Positions 46,736 through 59,265 of a DNA stretch of 64,000 nucleotides are shown piece by piece. Position 1 is the stretch's first letter. Each line of letters opens with the position of its first letter. A model generated the notes under the pieces. It saw nothing but the letters and a program-made list of their open reading frames with translations. It did not search any database and was not told the origin of the DNA. Source of the stretch: Macrothele yani. Lineage: Eukaryota; Arthropoda; Arachnida; Araneae; Macrothelidae. Both the position numbers and the translations under genes were made by a program. The stretch is taken from positions 61,527,594-61,591,593 of the forward strand of contig CM077024.1 of assembly GCA_039090855.1 (NCBI GenBank), in the 5' to 3' direction.

Positions 46736-47306
46736 AATGACAATGTGCTTTCTTTACCACTTTGTTTAAAGTGCGTCGCAGGCAGTAGAACTTCAAACTT
46801 GTTAAGACAATCTGATTCATTGGCTGAATAAGTGAAGTCGTGTTTGGAGGACGATCTTTCTACATATTTCTGAGACAAAGAGCACTATAACGAATCAGAG
46901 TGCTACGGGGCGGCTCTAAATGAGGCCTGCATGCATTGATATCTCATTTGGACTTCACTGTTTAAACTATAGAGTCATTTGATGCATCAAACTACTTTTT
47001 AAATGTTTTATTATATTTGAAATCTCACTGTCACTCTTATGTTATGAGACTCAATAAAATATCCCTGCAATTTTATATCACTTTTTTGAGTATTCAAGAA
47101 ACACTTCACCATCATCATCGTCGTCATCGTCATTAACCATTCTCAATCCACTAACAGATGAAAGTCTCCTTAAGTCTGTTTCATAACTTCGGTCTCTTAC
47201 ACACCGAATGAACACTGAATTATCACTACCCCTAATAAACGTGGATGCGGCCCGTTGACCTCGTGGTTTCCGAGAGGACGCGATTAGCTGACAGACGTAG
47301 CATATA

Positions 47307-47880
47307 CAGGGTGTCCGAAAAATAATTGTGCACTGAAAGTAGCACTTACCATGTCGAACTGGTTCCTACAGGAGGTGTCTAAAATGGGGCCCCACCGACG
47401 TCCAGACATGTTTGTACACGCTTCTGCATTTCGGTGAAGACTATTCTCAGGGTATGTGGTGTGATTTGTTGAATGTGGGTCTTTATTGCAGCCTGTAGCT
47501 CTTGACGTACCGCATTATCGTGGGGGACGTCTGCATCGCGAAATTTCCTAGCGAACTGTTCCGGAACTTCGTCCTTGTACTTGACATCATGGCGAAATAC
47601 ATGTTACACCAAAATCAATCTCTGTTCAACCGTCAACACCATTGGCCTTGTGCAGAGACGAGTGATCAATCGACAAGTCTGCCTCCGTCGACCAAGCGCT
47701 CGGGAATGCCCTTCGCTCGAAATGACAGCTGCTCGCGTTTAGGGGTGGGGAGACATGAAGGTTACCAGACGCAGAGTACTTCCATGTGGCGGGTCATTTC
47801 TACTTTAATTCCATTCAAAAAATATTATTACATTACTGGAGTTCGTACATTCAGTGCGTAGTAATTATTCAGACACCCTG
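47307..47880. mobile_element. Short TIR element (574 bp), probably non-autonomous
   Basis: CAGGGTGTCCGAAAAATAAT at the left is matched at the right end, read inward, by CAGGGTGTCTGAATAATTAC. TA precedes the left end; the right flank is TG. The interior (for example CTTATTGCAGCCTGTAGCTC and GTACCGCATTATCG) may derive from a larger transposon, but no intact frame remains. Confidence 0.75.
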
Positions 47881-47894
47881 TGCAATGCGTGATT

Positions 47895-48657
47895 GGAGCA
47901 GTAAGCAGTAAATTTCGGAGCATGATAGGTAAGCGGAAGGATTTATCGGGCTCTTAGAAAGGAAAGATTGTGGGAGCTCGGAACGCGGATTTCTCAATTT
48001 CACAAACGGCTGAACTGGTGGGTTGTTCGCAAGCCACCCTAGGTGTATCAGAACTCGCATGAAACTGGTCAAACAACGATGAGGAGGTAAAGCTGAACAG
48101 GACAGCTAACGGTTGGTGTAAGAGGTGAGTGCCGGGTCCGACGACACGTAGAGGGCAACAGACGCAACCCTGTTCAATAGTTGACTACCCAATACAGCAG
48201 AGGTCATCCCGGAATAGTATCTGTCGTGAGCATACGGCGCACCCTCGTACGTATGGGCTATAACAGCAGACGACCCAAGGACATCCTCTCCTAACCCCGG
48301 TTCATCGGATCAAAAAACCCGCTTGGTGCAAAGATCATGCAAGTTGGACGTCGTATGACTGGAAAAAGGTGTCCTGGTCTGGCGAGGCGCGTTTTTCACT
48401 CCACTTCGTGGATGGTCCTGTAAGTATTTGGCGCAAACAACATGAGGCATTCGATCTATCTTCTATGGGTTTCAGAGTGCAGGACGGTGGGGGCGGTTGC
48501 ATGCGGCTTCGGGCCGCATGCAACACAGCTTGGTTGGCCATATCTCTCAAATGATTCCTGCATCTTATTGAATCGATGTCACGTCGGAAAGCTGCGGTAC
48601 CGAGGGCGAAAGGATTGCCTACGAAGTATGAGGTCGTAATTCAGTGGTCACTCAGTG
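47895..48657 (+). pseudogene. Tc1-like element, internally deleted
   Basis: The plus strand gives fragments of an HTH (FTNGELVGCSQATLGV-like, from CTGAACTGGTGGGTTGTTCGC) and WSGEARFSLHFVDGPVSIWR, the region of the first catalytic Asp (here GE instead of DE). The part with the second D and the E is missing. The right end read inward is CACTGAGTGACCACTGAATT, related to the terminus at 6302, with TA at 48658-48659. The left end abuts the TIR element at 47880. Confidence 0.65.
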
Positions 48658-48679
48658 TATGTCATTTCAGTGATGTTCT

Positions 48680-49600
48680 TTTAAGGCATTATCGACTATT
48701 TCTCTTAAAAATTGTTGTTTCTTTCAAATGCTCTCCAGCAAAGTTCTGCGCGTCTCTTAATTTCTCTTCTGATGTAGCTTTCACGTGATATCTGTTGTCC
48801 CAGATAGATATAGGCATCAGTTACTTCTAAATTTATGCCATCACCATATAGATATTCAGTTCTTTTGAAAAACATTGTACATCAATTTTGTTTTCTCTAG
48901 GTCAGTCGTTTATACTACTTATTCCTTCTTGTCAGCAAGTTTTTAAAATGTTAATGTCGTCAGCAAAACGAAGGTGGGTTGAATAATATATACTAATCTT
49001 AATTCCCTTACCTTCTGAATTCAGTGATTGAAATACGTTCTGCAATGTGTTGTTGAAGAGTTTGGGAGACATGTCGCCTTGGTTCATTCACTTTCCAATT
49101 ATTATACTCGTACAATCATTCAGCTGTCCTCGAACAAAGAGTCGAAATTTTGCTCTTCATTTTGATAGATGTTATTGATGATATTAATATAAGTATTTTA
49201 CGTACCACATGATTTCAAAGATATATTATACGACTAACTGATGATGGTTGCACAGAATCAAAAGCACTTTTCGCAATAAATGAAATCCATACGAAGTGAG
49301 AATCCATATTCATTCGCTCTTGCAGTTAGGTCTAATTCATTGGTTTGTGCCATGTCAAATGTTTCCTTCAAATGATACACTACCTTAAAGCAGAGTTTTA
49401 AGCAACTGATAGGTAGCTGATGGGTGTGAAATTCCTGAGATCCTCGAGATCCCCCTTTTTATGTAGCAAGATCACTGTAGCATGGTTTCAGTCATCATGA
49501 GTCTTCCCTTCATTGTGGCATCTAATGAAAACATCAGAGAGTGAAGTTTCTATTTTTTTCTAAGTGTCTTCTGCTACGATGTCCACGGTAACTCAATCTT
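48680..49600 (-). pseudogene. RTE-type reverse transcriptase fragment, decayed
   Basis: On the minus strand, pieces read GDMSPKLFNNTLQNVFQSLN, STHLRFADDINILKTC (the FADD catalytic box intact) and IEVTDAYIYLGQQIS. These are the core and thumb-side motifs of RTE/BovB-type reverse transcriptases. Many stops and frameshifts are present upstream. It is the opposite orientation to the RTE 5' half at 42.7-45.6 kb. Confidence 0.75.
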
Positions 49601-52560
49601 TCCATGAAGTTTTTCGCTGTTTCATGTTCTAAATTGCATGGGAAAGATCTTCAGGGAAGACTGGAGGAACCTTATTTCCTGTATGTTTCGTTTCTTTATA
49701 TGTGCAAATTATTAATGAATACATTTCAGTTATATATTTCTCGCAAATTTTATTATTTACTTTACTACTTTTTTTACATCCAAGTAAATTAGTAAATTTG
49801 ATTTGTGTACAAGTATACCAATGCAGAATATCTGTAATCCGACTCTTGAAATAAATAGTTAACCATAATTTGGGAAATGACATCATTGCATCCTGATTGT
49901 GTAACCCAATTCTCTTTCTCTCTCTCTCTCTCTCTCCGATATAGCTCTCTGTCTTTCTCCCCATATCACTCTGTTTCTCTTTATATATATATCTCTGTCT
50001 TTTGCTCTATCTCTCTTTCTCTTTCTCTGTCTCTGTCTTTCGCTCGTGTTTAAGTTTGGACAAGAACGGAACTACCGTCTACCCAGAAGGAACGATGTGC
50101 AGCACTTGAAATATCAGTTCTGCAATCACCTAGACAGTCACTTCGGAAACGATAAGCTGAACTTGTGATCCCCAGCACATTGCTAGCACATATCAAATTC
50201 GAGCTTCAATGGAAATTTCATAAACCTTCATACGTCAATGAACTAAGTGACAGCGATTTGGATAAAAGAAGTGAAGCATCTCCACAGTACCTTAAAGATT
50301 TTCAGTCTCTCTCCTCAACGTGGTAAAGTGTTTTTTCTTAAAAGAGTGTGTTAATTATCAAAGTAGACGTAAGGCAAACACTTATTTTGCTGGAAAAGAA
50401 AATCCACATTATTACGAAGAGTCAAAACACACTCCGCCGCATGTGATGACCTGTAGGACACTCCCAGCAGGCTCTTAACAGAACTTGATATTTCTTCAAT
50501 AGCGCTGTTAATGCCCAGTCATACTTAGTCACGTCAAGAAGGTGATTGTTTTTTCCAAACCTCCAATGACTGAGAGTCTTTTACAGAGTTGCTGCTCCCA
50601 ACAAAATGGGCAGATCATATAAATCTAACAATTCTAAGTAGATGATTTTATTCATTGGGAAACGCAATTACTGTCAGGGAATACTTGTTCAAAATGTTGG
50701 TGAGAGTTGGATAGGAAGACGATCAGAAAAATTGGAAGCACCATTGGATTAGCCTTTCAGAAGTCCTGGCATCTCTTCCTATGGCAACGCACCATCAAAG
50801 GAAAAGCATTGCTCCACAGAACAGCCTCCTTTATCAAGATCGACAAGGTTCTTCAAGGGATAATGTCACATAGGACATTGTGCCGAACCATTTTATGTCA
50901 CAAAAATGTTGTTGGTCATACTAAACTTTTGGACAATTAGAGGGTTCTCTATGAGCGATAAATTGATAAATTGTAGATTTTTTCATGAATCAGTCTGCAA
51001 ATTTAATTTATAAATCGAAAATTAAAGTTATATATCCTGAAACATTACAAAACATGGAGTTAACAAACTGCACTATACATTTTTAATTTCAATTTCAATA
51101 CAATGATTGGGTTTCGTCGCCTGGTGTCACCGACGATCTGGGTTTTAATCCGGATGTAGTATGGATTTTGTATATATTTCACCATTCTGGGTCCCTTGCT
51201 CTCATGCAGTCAAAAGCATTAAATTTTAAACGTGAAACTTCTACTCTACATAGATTTTCATAAATATTACTGAACCACCAAAAATGAACTTGGTTCCAAA
51301 GCAGGCTCCAGAAACGACAGTTAACGCTGTGAAAGGTCAACGAAGACGACAAACAGAAAATAAAGACATTATCAATGGTGTATTAAAGTATAAATGACGC
51401 AACTTAAGTTTAAAGGAAAACCCAATCAATATCATGAAAAGTAAATCGGCTTGTTTTCGAAGAGTACTGGTTAATATCTTGAAAGTTAATACGGTACGAA
51501 GATCCCCAGAAGGAATGATTCAAGTAGTGGAGTTTCCAAAGGAAGTTCAAGACGCGGGAGTCCCATGTATGGACATGTATTGAGAAAAGATAAAACATAC
51601 ATCAAGCATAATGATATGAGCATTTAGACTAGAAAAGAGGAGTAGATGAAGATCTAAAACGAGATTGGGATGAGAAGAATTCAAAAAGTAAGAAAGCGCA
51701 ATAAAAACCCGTTACACCAGAAAAACTTTTATAGCAATCCAATCTAATTGTAACGCCAACCATGTTTACTAGAGAAGGAAGATGGGAAACTGCCATTAAA
51801 GCAGTTAGCAGTTATACTAATTACGGAAGATTCAGGGTTTTCATCAAGATAAATTTAGACTCCTGCAAGTTACTTCTTTTTAATAATACTTCTCTTCCCT
51901 CTTTTAGGATAACAAAATATGTTAAAATTCCCTGAAACGCGTTTTATATATGATAAGTTTGATCATGGACTTCATGTTCTTTCGCTCTCATACAAACAGA
52001 ATATTTTGCTAAAGGATCAACTGTGTGACTGTGGTTGCAATGTTGTGCACCAAAAGAGTAAAGAAAATTTCGATTTCCGTGCTTCTGTGGAAAAGGGAAT
52101 CCTTCAGTTTCACACAAACACGCTGGTGCCTTCAAGAGCAAACATTAATCGTGACGCACACCGCTGATTTGTTTTCACGGCTCAGTGCATTATTGCACCC
52201 AGTGGAAGTGAACTCTCTTAAGCAGTTGCTTTACGCTGCTTCTCACACCTATTACAATTTCAAAGGGCCTTCCGGTATTCGGTTTCTTCAGAATTTATGA
52301 CTTTGAAATTCTCTTGTCTGTTGCTTCTGGGGCTCAGCACTGTTAAGCACGACAGTTAGGTTTCCGGTAATGCTCTTATTGGCACTTTGAAACAGTATTC
52401 AGGGAAAGATTTCCGGATGAAAACAACCTGAAAGGGGATATTTTTTATCCTTAAAACATAAAGAAAGAAACTTTGCAGAATCATAACAGTGGAAGCCGAA
52501 GCTTGTGGAACCTGCAATGAGATATACGTCATTTAGAAATTATTTCTAAATGCACACACG
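49600..52560. other. Spacer with a TC microsatellite, no gene recognised
   Basis: A pyrimidine-rich tract with (TC)n lies at about 49912-50045. Open frames at 50707-50940, 51919-52167 and 52025-52300 have no recognisable domain. The sequence CAGTGCATTATTGCACCCAG at 52183 recurs at 52602. Confidence 0.4.
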
Positions 52561-52562
52561 AG

Positions 52563-54330
52563 TTAGTGGCGTAGCTATCATAGAGAGAGAGGTGGTGCGG
52601 TCAGTGCATTATTGCACCCAGGGCCCGGGCCGTTACTAGACTTTAGTTTCGGTAGGAGGGGGCGGATAAAAAATATTACACAGCTAAACTGTAATATATC
52701 TATCTATCAGGGTCGTAACTAGACTTTTGTTTCGAAGTTTGTTTGGTTATTAAACTATTCCACAGCAAAAATCTATCTGTCTATCTAATCACGTAACAAA
52801 AAATAAGCTCTTTAGTTTTTAGTAGATTAATGTTAATTAGCGAGTAGCGACACATGAATTTACACAGCGTTAACAGAAAATCAAAGTGAAAAATATGAGA
52901 CAGAGATCACATGAAAAAAACAAGATTACACATTAAACAGGATAAAAGCAAGTACAGCCTAAAAAATGAAAATTATAAAACAGTTTGAAATCTCCACCAG
53001 GAAGTGGATTTTAAGAATTTCGATAACGACAGATCAAGCCACCGTCGTCTGAATAGGCTGGCCTTGATGTCTGTTCATCGAAATATTCAGATAAATGCAG
53101 ATGATTTCATCCAGTGATTCGGAAAGTCTGTGAAAAATCGTCGCATTATTTTTAACGACATATATTCAACAGTTTTGTGGTTCCTTTATACTATTATTTC
53201 CTCCTTTCTTTCTTTTTTTTTTTACTTTTATTGTTTCAGTTTTTTTAAATAAAAGCAATCCCATTTTGTTCCACAAGTTAATATCTTAGAGTATCATTTT
53301 CTTATCAGATTTCGACAAGTACAATAAACTCTTTGTTATCCAGTATCGACGCTGGGAATGGTTGTTTATACCAAGAAAAACTGACCCCTGAAAAAGGTCG
53401 TGGCCCCGGGGGAAAAAAGTTTGGAACGGCAGTACAGTAATGACAGGTTTATGGCTGTCATAAATCTGCCATTACTCATGAAGTGGCGGTTAATTTCATT
53501 CTCTCCCTCTCTCCATCCCTACGCACGTCGCAAGATGCAAACTAACCTCCACCAAGTACGAGGAAATAAGTGTGAACGTTCTCAACCAAAAGATGAGCTT
53601 TATGCTTTCATTTCGCAATTCACACCCCAATTTCCTTCTCAAATGACAACACGCTAATTGAAGTTTGCAAATCTCACTCCTCACCCATGTTAACAGGCAA
53701 CAGGCCACCATATATTGGGATGTCGGATGTAATTGTAATTCATCTTCTACCGACGCCACTTTCTACCCTTTCCCCCTCCAGCCCTCTCCGGAATTTAGAC
53801 CGAAAGCAAAACCAGAGCAGTATTTTCCTGAGCACTCGATCTCCGGCTCTCCTGGCACCGCTTTTGACCCTGTGGTCTGTGGAGTTTCAAATTCGAGATG
53901 CAATCACTCACTGCGCTCTCACATTCCTAAACACAACCCATCCCAGTCTGGCATCTTGATGTTATAAGAAACAATACACTACAATTCAAACTGCCATTTC
54001 TTTCCGTCTCTCTTAACACGATAAAGAAATAAATAAGCGATCTCAAAAATACCTGGCCATGGACCAATTCCGATTAATAAAGTGCCAGACACAGCTGTTG
54101 CTCTATAAATTTGTTACTGTTGACCAGTGGGTAAGTGAGAAAAAAATGTCCTTCTCAAGTAAGGTTTATCAAAGGAAATAACAGAAACAATTTGTAAAAA
54201 AAAAAAAGATAATGGCAACTCCTGTTGATCTAATAACTTAAGACAAACACGCAAAAAAAATGTTGCCCAAAAAATTCGGGAAAAGCGGTTGGACCCCAAA
54301 AGCCCCTCCCTTGAATACGGCCATGACTCG
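52563..54330. other. Possible non-autonomous DNA element or repeat region
   Basis: It opens with GTGGCGTAGCTATC and two nearby copies of GGGYCGTWACTAGACTTTWG (52627 and 52711), and ends with CCTTGAATACGGCCATGACT (54310). GGCCGT occurs near both ends in opposite orientation, as in some transposon families. No coding domain is seen inside. The boundaries are guesses. Confidence 0.3.
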
Positions 54331-55480
54331 AGCCCATCCCTTTGAGTTGCCCATTGCCGGCTGAGGATAACATAGGGAAATAACGAAAGTTAGCAATGAA
54401 AACTTCATTCTTCTACAGTGTTAAATAATAACTTTACAATTTCTGTCTGTTTGCAGAAAGATTTTTGTTTAAAATTTTCATTGGTGAAACACAAAATTCA
54501 TCTTATAATAAGCCAATGCACGATGGTAATATACTGTAGTTATCCTGCATTATTGCGCTTATTAAACACTCGCTGATCTTTAAGTTGAATCAATTATTTT
54601 TGTTATCACGAAAATAACTCCGAGAGTGTATGTTTTTCTTGCTTTCCCTTTCTCTGGTATGAACCATATTCTACAATAGAGCTCCCTATGCGCGATGTCA
54701 TACATTTAATCTTACCAACTGTCGCAGATTATGCTACGTTCTCACGTTCTAGCCCGTCGATCCTCCATATGCCGTCATACATTGTAAGCGGCTACATAGG
54801 AAGTGGACTAAGGGTTGCTGTATTGATAACAAATATACCTGTAATCGTATCGTTCAGTGTTGAGAAAACTAGGAGCAGATCCTTCATTAAGTGTTGATCC
54901 AAATATTGGAGGAAGTAGACAACCTTATATTCTGCGTTCTATACTTCCGATTGCATGACGAGCTACCAGTAGAGTACACATATGTAAGAAAATGACGTAT
55001 TTAAAATGAGATTCGCGGCAATACGTCTAGGCATACATAAGATAACTGTAGCGTGTTTCTACTGAACAGTGAGGCGCACTGCATGTTTCTGCACCAGAGT
55101 CCGAACATCACTAGCTACGCTACTAGCAGAAGTGTTATTTCAAAAATAAAAAATATGATTATATCAGCTTTACGTATAACCAGATTACGTTTTCGAAGTC
55201 TATATTATGCCGAAGGAAACACACTTGATAAGTGTTTCTTATGGATTACAGACACAGTCGAATATCAATAACAGCAACATCCTTAACAAAAATGTATTCT
55301 ACTGAGAACTGTTTCGTAATTCCCCAACCATTTTCCTAATGCATTGAGTGTCTTTTGTACGTTTAACAAGCTTAAGATAAAACACAGGTCTTAACTGATA
55401 TTTAGTCAGCATTGAAATATGCATACTCTTAGTGCGAAGCAGCAACTTTTTGTTTTACTTCTTAAGGCTACTACTCGGTC
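54331..55480. other. Spacer, nothing recognised
   Basis: No recognisable coding domain, TIR or RNA gene. Short frames at 54688-54897 and 55053-55271 appear random. Confidence 0.35.
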
Positions 55481-55505
55481 CCGTTCACTTTCAAGCCGAC
55501 TTTGA

Positions 55506-55620
55506 GGTACCTCGCTCATCTTTTGTTCCAACTGTGTAGATGATGGAAAGGGGAGATTTCGTGGTATTGCGAGGGAGGATTTTTTCCCTTAGAGATGGAA
55601 CAAAAGATGAGCGAGGTGCC
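55506..55620. repeat. 25-bp perfect or near-perfect inverted repeat
   Basis: GGTACCTCGCTCATCTTTTG plus TTCCA at 55506-55530 is matched inversely at 55596-55620, with a 65-base loop. Downstream, GAGATGGAGAAAGT occurs twice (about 55649 and 55674), related to the right arm start. Confidence 0.85.
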
Positions 55621-55899
55621 CTAGAGTAGCACCTCCCTCATCTTGAGAGATGGAGAAAGTAGCCTTGTGAATTAGAGATGGAGAAAGTGGATTTCGCCTA
55701 CTTCAGCAAGAGATTAAGAATTTCACAAAATGGTGAGGCTGCTTTGTACAGAGGGTGAATCTCGTCCCCTCTTAATTCCTCTCATGTACTTAAGATGAAC
55801 TTCCTCTTCATTGCAGGAAGAAAATTCGGGATGGTGATGTCGTAGACAGATGTCAAAATTGTGGGCGATGTGATCAGCAGCGGGAAAGTGGAGTGACAC

Positions 55900-56121
55900 T
55901 GTTTATCCCATATTGGCGAAGACAGTGACATGGACGTTCCTTGCACAACCGTCAAATTTTCAGAAGCTTTGGCTACATTGCACACTAGGCGTCGTTTTGT
56001 AATGCAATCGGCAGATACCTCGGCAGCGTTACAGAACATGGACGAACTGAAAAAATTTATGAGGCACTGTTCTGATAAGAAAAGAAAGCTGCGTCCAATT
56101 GCACAATTTTTGAATCTGTGA
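55900..56121 (+). pseudogene. Pogo/Tigger transposase, C-terminal fragment
   Basis: The open frame 55930-56121 reads MDVPCTTVKFSEALATLHTR, RRFVMQSADTSAALQNMDEL and KKFMRHCSDKKRKLRPIAQF, ending LNL. This is the C-terminal region of pogo/Tigger proteins: the EAL..L..LRRF segment, a helix, then a basic tail ending in a PI..F motif. Nothing of the DDE domain is visible upstream. A SINE unit follows at once. Confidence 0.6.
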
Positions 56122-56660
56122 CGTGCCTGCCCCGCAGGACGCACATGAGATAAAGGCAGATAGCAGTGCCAGCACATATCCGCGTAGCTCAGTTGGGAGA
56201 GCTACTTACTCCGGAGTGAGGAGACCCGGCGAAGACAAACTACTTCGTCCTATTGGCGCCCAAACTTCCAGGATGATTACCCGGTTGTTACGTTTCTCGC
56301 AATGATGTGATGTTCTTTCCACACGGCGAGACAGTAAAAATGAGAATCCCTTCTTTTGTGCTTCGAAAAAATAAATCAGTGTGATGTTACGTTCCACACA
56401 CCAAGTTGTCTGGGATTTCTCAAATGCACGTTCTTCATGGGATTACTGCCTACAGCGACACATGGTCCCGGCTGACCCTTGGGCCATGCCCCCGTCCCTC
56501 TTTCAGGGGGGGGGGAGACGTGACGTGCCTGCCCTGCAGGAAGCACATGAGATAAAGGCAGATAGCAGTGAGACCCCATGTCCGCGCAGCTCAGTTGGGA
56601 AAGCAATTTACTCCGGAGTGAAGGGACCCAGTTTCTATACCCGGCGCGGACAAACTTGTT
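56122..56660 (+). repeat. Two tRNA-like SINE units in direct orientation
   Basis: GACGTGCCTGCC, GGACGCACATGAGATAAAGG and CAGATAGCAGTG precede tRNA-like parts at about 56180 (B-box arm deleted) and 56581-56650. The family is the one in the cluster at 44160-45424. The second tRNA-like part has a perfect acceptor stem, TCCGCGC with GCGCGGA, but a disrupted B box. The body between them holds GGCGCCCAAACTTCCAGGAT and GGCGAGACAGTAAAAATGAG. Confidence 0.8.
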
Positions 56661-56689
56661 CGTTATAGATCCATATCTCACTGAATCTA

Positions 56690-59180
56690 CAGCAAAATTG
56701 ATTTATATACATAGTATAGTAAGCCGTGCTACAACACTCTGCAGAACATTGTCTTCGTTGTGTAAAGTTTTCAAAAAGGTAATGTAATTAATGTTTTAAA
56801 AGTCAAAATGCATTTACATACTTCCTTCCTTCATTGTATAATTTAAGGTATTTCAGGATGTGTTTAGTTGTTAAATTAATTAGGTATCAATAACACGAAG
56901 TATTTTTAACACGAACAAATTTCTGGATCTCTGAGATGTTCGCGCTAACGAGGTACGAATGTAATTTGAACCAGTAACCTTTGTACATCGCCTGGCGACC
57001 TAGCAAATAGGAAGTCAACTTCTTAAACAGAAGTATTTCATTTGAATCCACTCAAGTGCCAGTTTTTTGTATTAGTTCTTTGGTCCTAATTCTCACCCCT
57101 TTTTGTAGTTATTGATCATATCATTTGATGCTTTCAGAGGGATTTACATTTTAAAACAAAAAAGAAGAAAACTTGCGGCACACTCTGAGAAGGTTTCGAT
57201 CGAGAAAAGAATAACAACAAACTTTTGTAAGTCATTCTCCAATGTCCGTCTCCCATAAAGCTTTGCAGAACAAAACCAAAGAGCGGGAATGAATAGGGCG
57301 TGAGATATAAATAGTTAACACTGGATAAGTAAATCTGATCAAGGTTTAAAGGAAGGACAATGTCATCTGTTATATAACTACGGCAGTTGACCCGCTGTCA
57401 AATGTTGCCAACTTCAAATTCATCGAAATAAGATTTGTAGCGTTAAATCAGAAAAGCATTTAACGGGAATAAGTCAAATTTATATAAGAATACGGGAATT
57501 TAAAGCAAGATTAAATTATAGGTGTTACTTTGATGAATTAATCAATGTTACTTTGATCGCATTAGATAGGTGGAGATTTTTTTTTTGCCCGTATTCTTGC
57601 CCGGATTTTTTTTTTGCCCGTATTCGAGTTTTTGACGACCACCATAAGTAATTCTTAGGGCAATAAGATGTCGCTCGAGCCACTGGTCTCAGGTCAACAT
57701 AAAATAATATTAATAATTCAACATTCTATATCACTGCATCATAAAATAGCAAATTTCTTTTTCATGTTAATTTCATCACACCATTTTACCTCTTTGAAAT
57801 TTAGGCACTTCAAGTTGACAGAAATTCATCAAAATTATACACAGCATAGAAAATACAAGACAGAACAATTGGCGTCAATATAACATACCCATGGGCGCTA
57901 ATGTAACAGACCTATGGGCGCCAATATTTTCCCTCCCTTAGGAAATCTGACTATGCCATTTCTGTTCCTGGAAAGTGCTTCAGCGGCTTTCCTGATGTTA
58001 ATTTTGATTGCTCACTTTCCTATTGAACTACTGGATACATGTGAATATGGTGAAAATAGCAAAACTGTTGGGAACTTACTGTAAAAAAGTGGAAATTTAC
58101 AGTAAAAAATAATAATGTAGAATTTTTGTCCTGAATGTTGGAGCACAGTGTACATGTGTACAGTATGGAAAAGCATGAAAGGCTAAGAAATGAGAAACAT
58201 GATATCACCCTCCGCAGCAGTCATTCACTTGTTGGACTAAATTTTCAAGTGACCTTGGCATCCGCGGACAAGGTGAAGCTCAGAAGGTCAGAAGGTTTTT
58301 CACTGGTCAAGAGTAGTGGAGTGCGTGTAGCGACAAGGAACAGACGTGGGTATTGAGTGCCGAGTATGACGAGAGAGAAATGAAATATGCCCAACGTTGA
58401 CAAACGGAGAGCCGAGTTCGGATAGCGCCAGTCAGCTCAATTAGGTGTATATGCCCAGCGTTGAAAACCTGAAAGACATATGGAGATACCAGATAAGTTA
58501 TTTTCCTTTTCCCTTTTATTGCATGTACTTGCTTAAATTAATTCATAACCCTATTTAGAGCACGTGGCGTGTGTATTGGTCATGATAAAACAATGAAAAC
58601 CCAGTTAGCTAGGTAAAACATTTAGGTAAAGCATAGGAGAAAAGGAACTGGAAGAAAAATGAATCACTAAGCTTTGCACTTATATATATAGATAGATGTA
58701 TGCAGAAATGATCGGAGACGTTATAGAGAAAAATCGTAATAAGAGTAAATTTTATGTGTAAGGTATTGTTAACGGCTGCACCCACGCACGTGGTACCTTA
58801 GTGTTCCTAATTCTCTCGTATTAAACTATTTTGATTACTTCCACATAAGATTCCTGTTTGTTTTCCTTATAACCACACAAGACATAAGTTAAGGTATGTG
58901 TAAACTAAGATATGTGTTTATGTTTCTGATTTCTTTCACGAGCGGCACCTTTACTCCCCCACCATTCCAGTGACGGGATAAAGGTGAATCACAACGCCGT
59001 GCTTTATTATTTGCCAGTACATATAAGGGGCACGTTTTTGTCCATATACGATCACTGTAGAACAAAAGTCCCATAGTTATAAAAAGGCACAATAAAGTAA
59101 ATTTAATCGGTAAATGATCTGTAATTGATGCACCTATAATTTGTTCATAATAATAAATATAACAATAAAATTAACACCTT
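56690..59180. other. Spacer, nothing recognised apart from short duplications
   Basis: GCCCGTATTC preceded by a T run occurs twice (57578, 57615). CCCATGGGCGCTAATGTAACA and a variant occur at 57888-57925. Open frames are short. No domain is recognised. Confidence 0.35.
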
Positions 59181-59200
59181 GTATTTAACATTGATGACAG

Positions 59201-59265
59201 TAACACGTGTTCCAGTGAATAGCATTAACACGTGTGCCATTGTTCATAACTTTAACACGTGTTCC
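59201..59265. repeat. Three copies of TAACACGTGTTCC
   Basis: Starts lie at 59201, 59226 and 59253, about 26 bases apart. Each contains the palindrome AACACGTGTT with a CACGTG E-box core; the second copy has GCC in place of TCC. A minisatellite or a cluster of bHLH sites. Confidence 0.75.
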
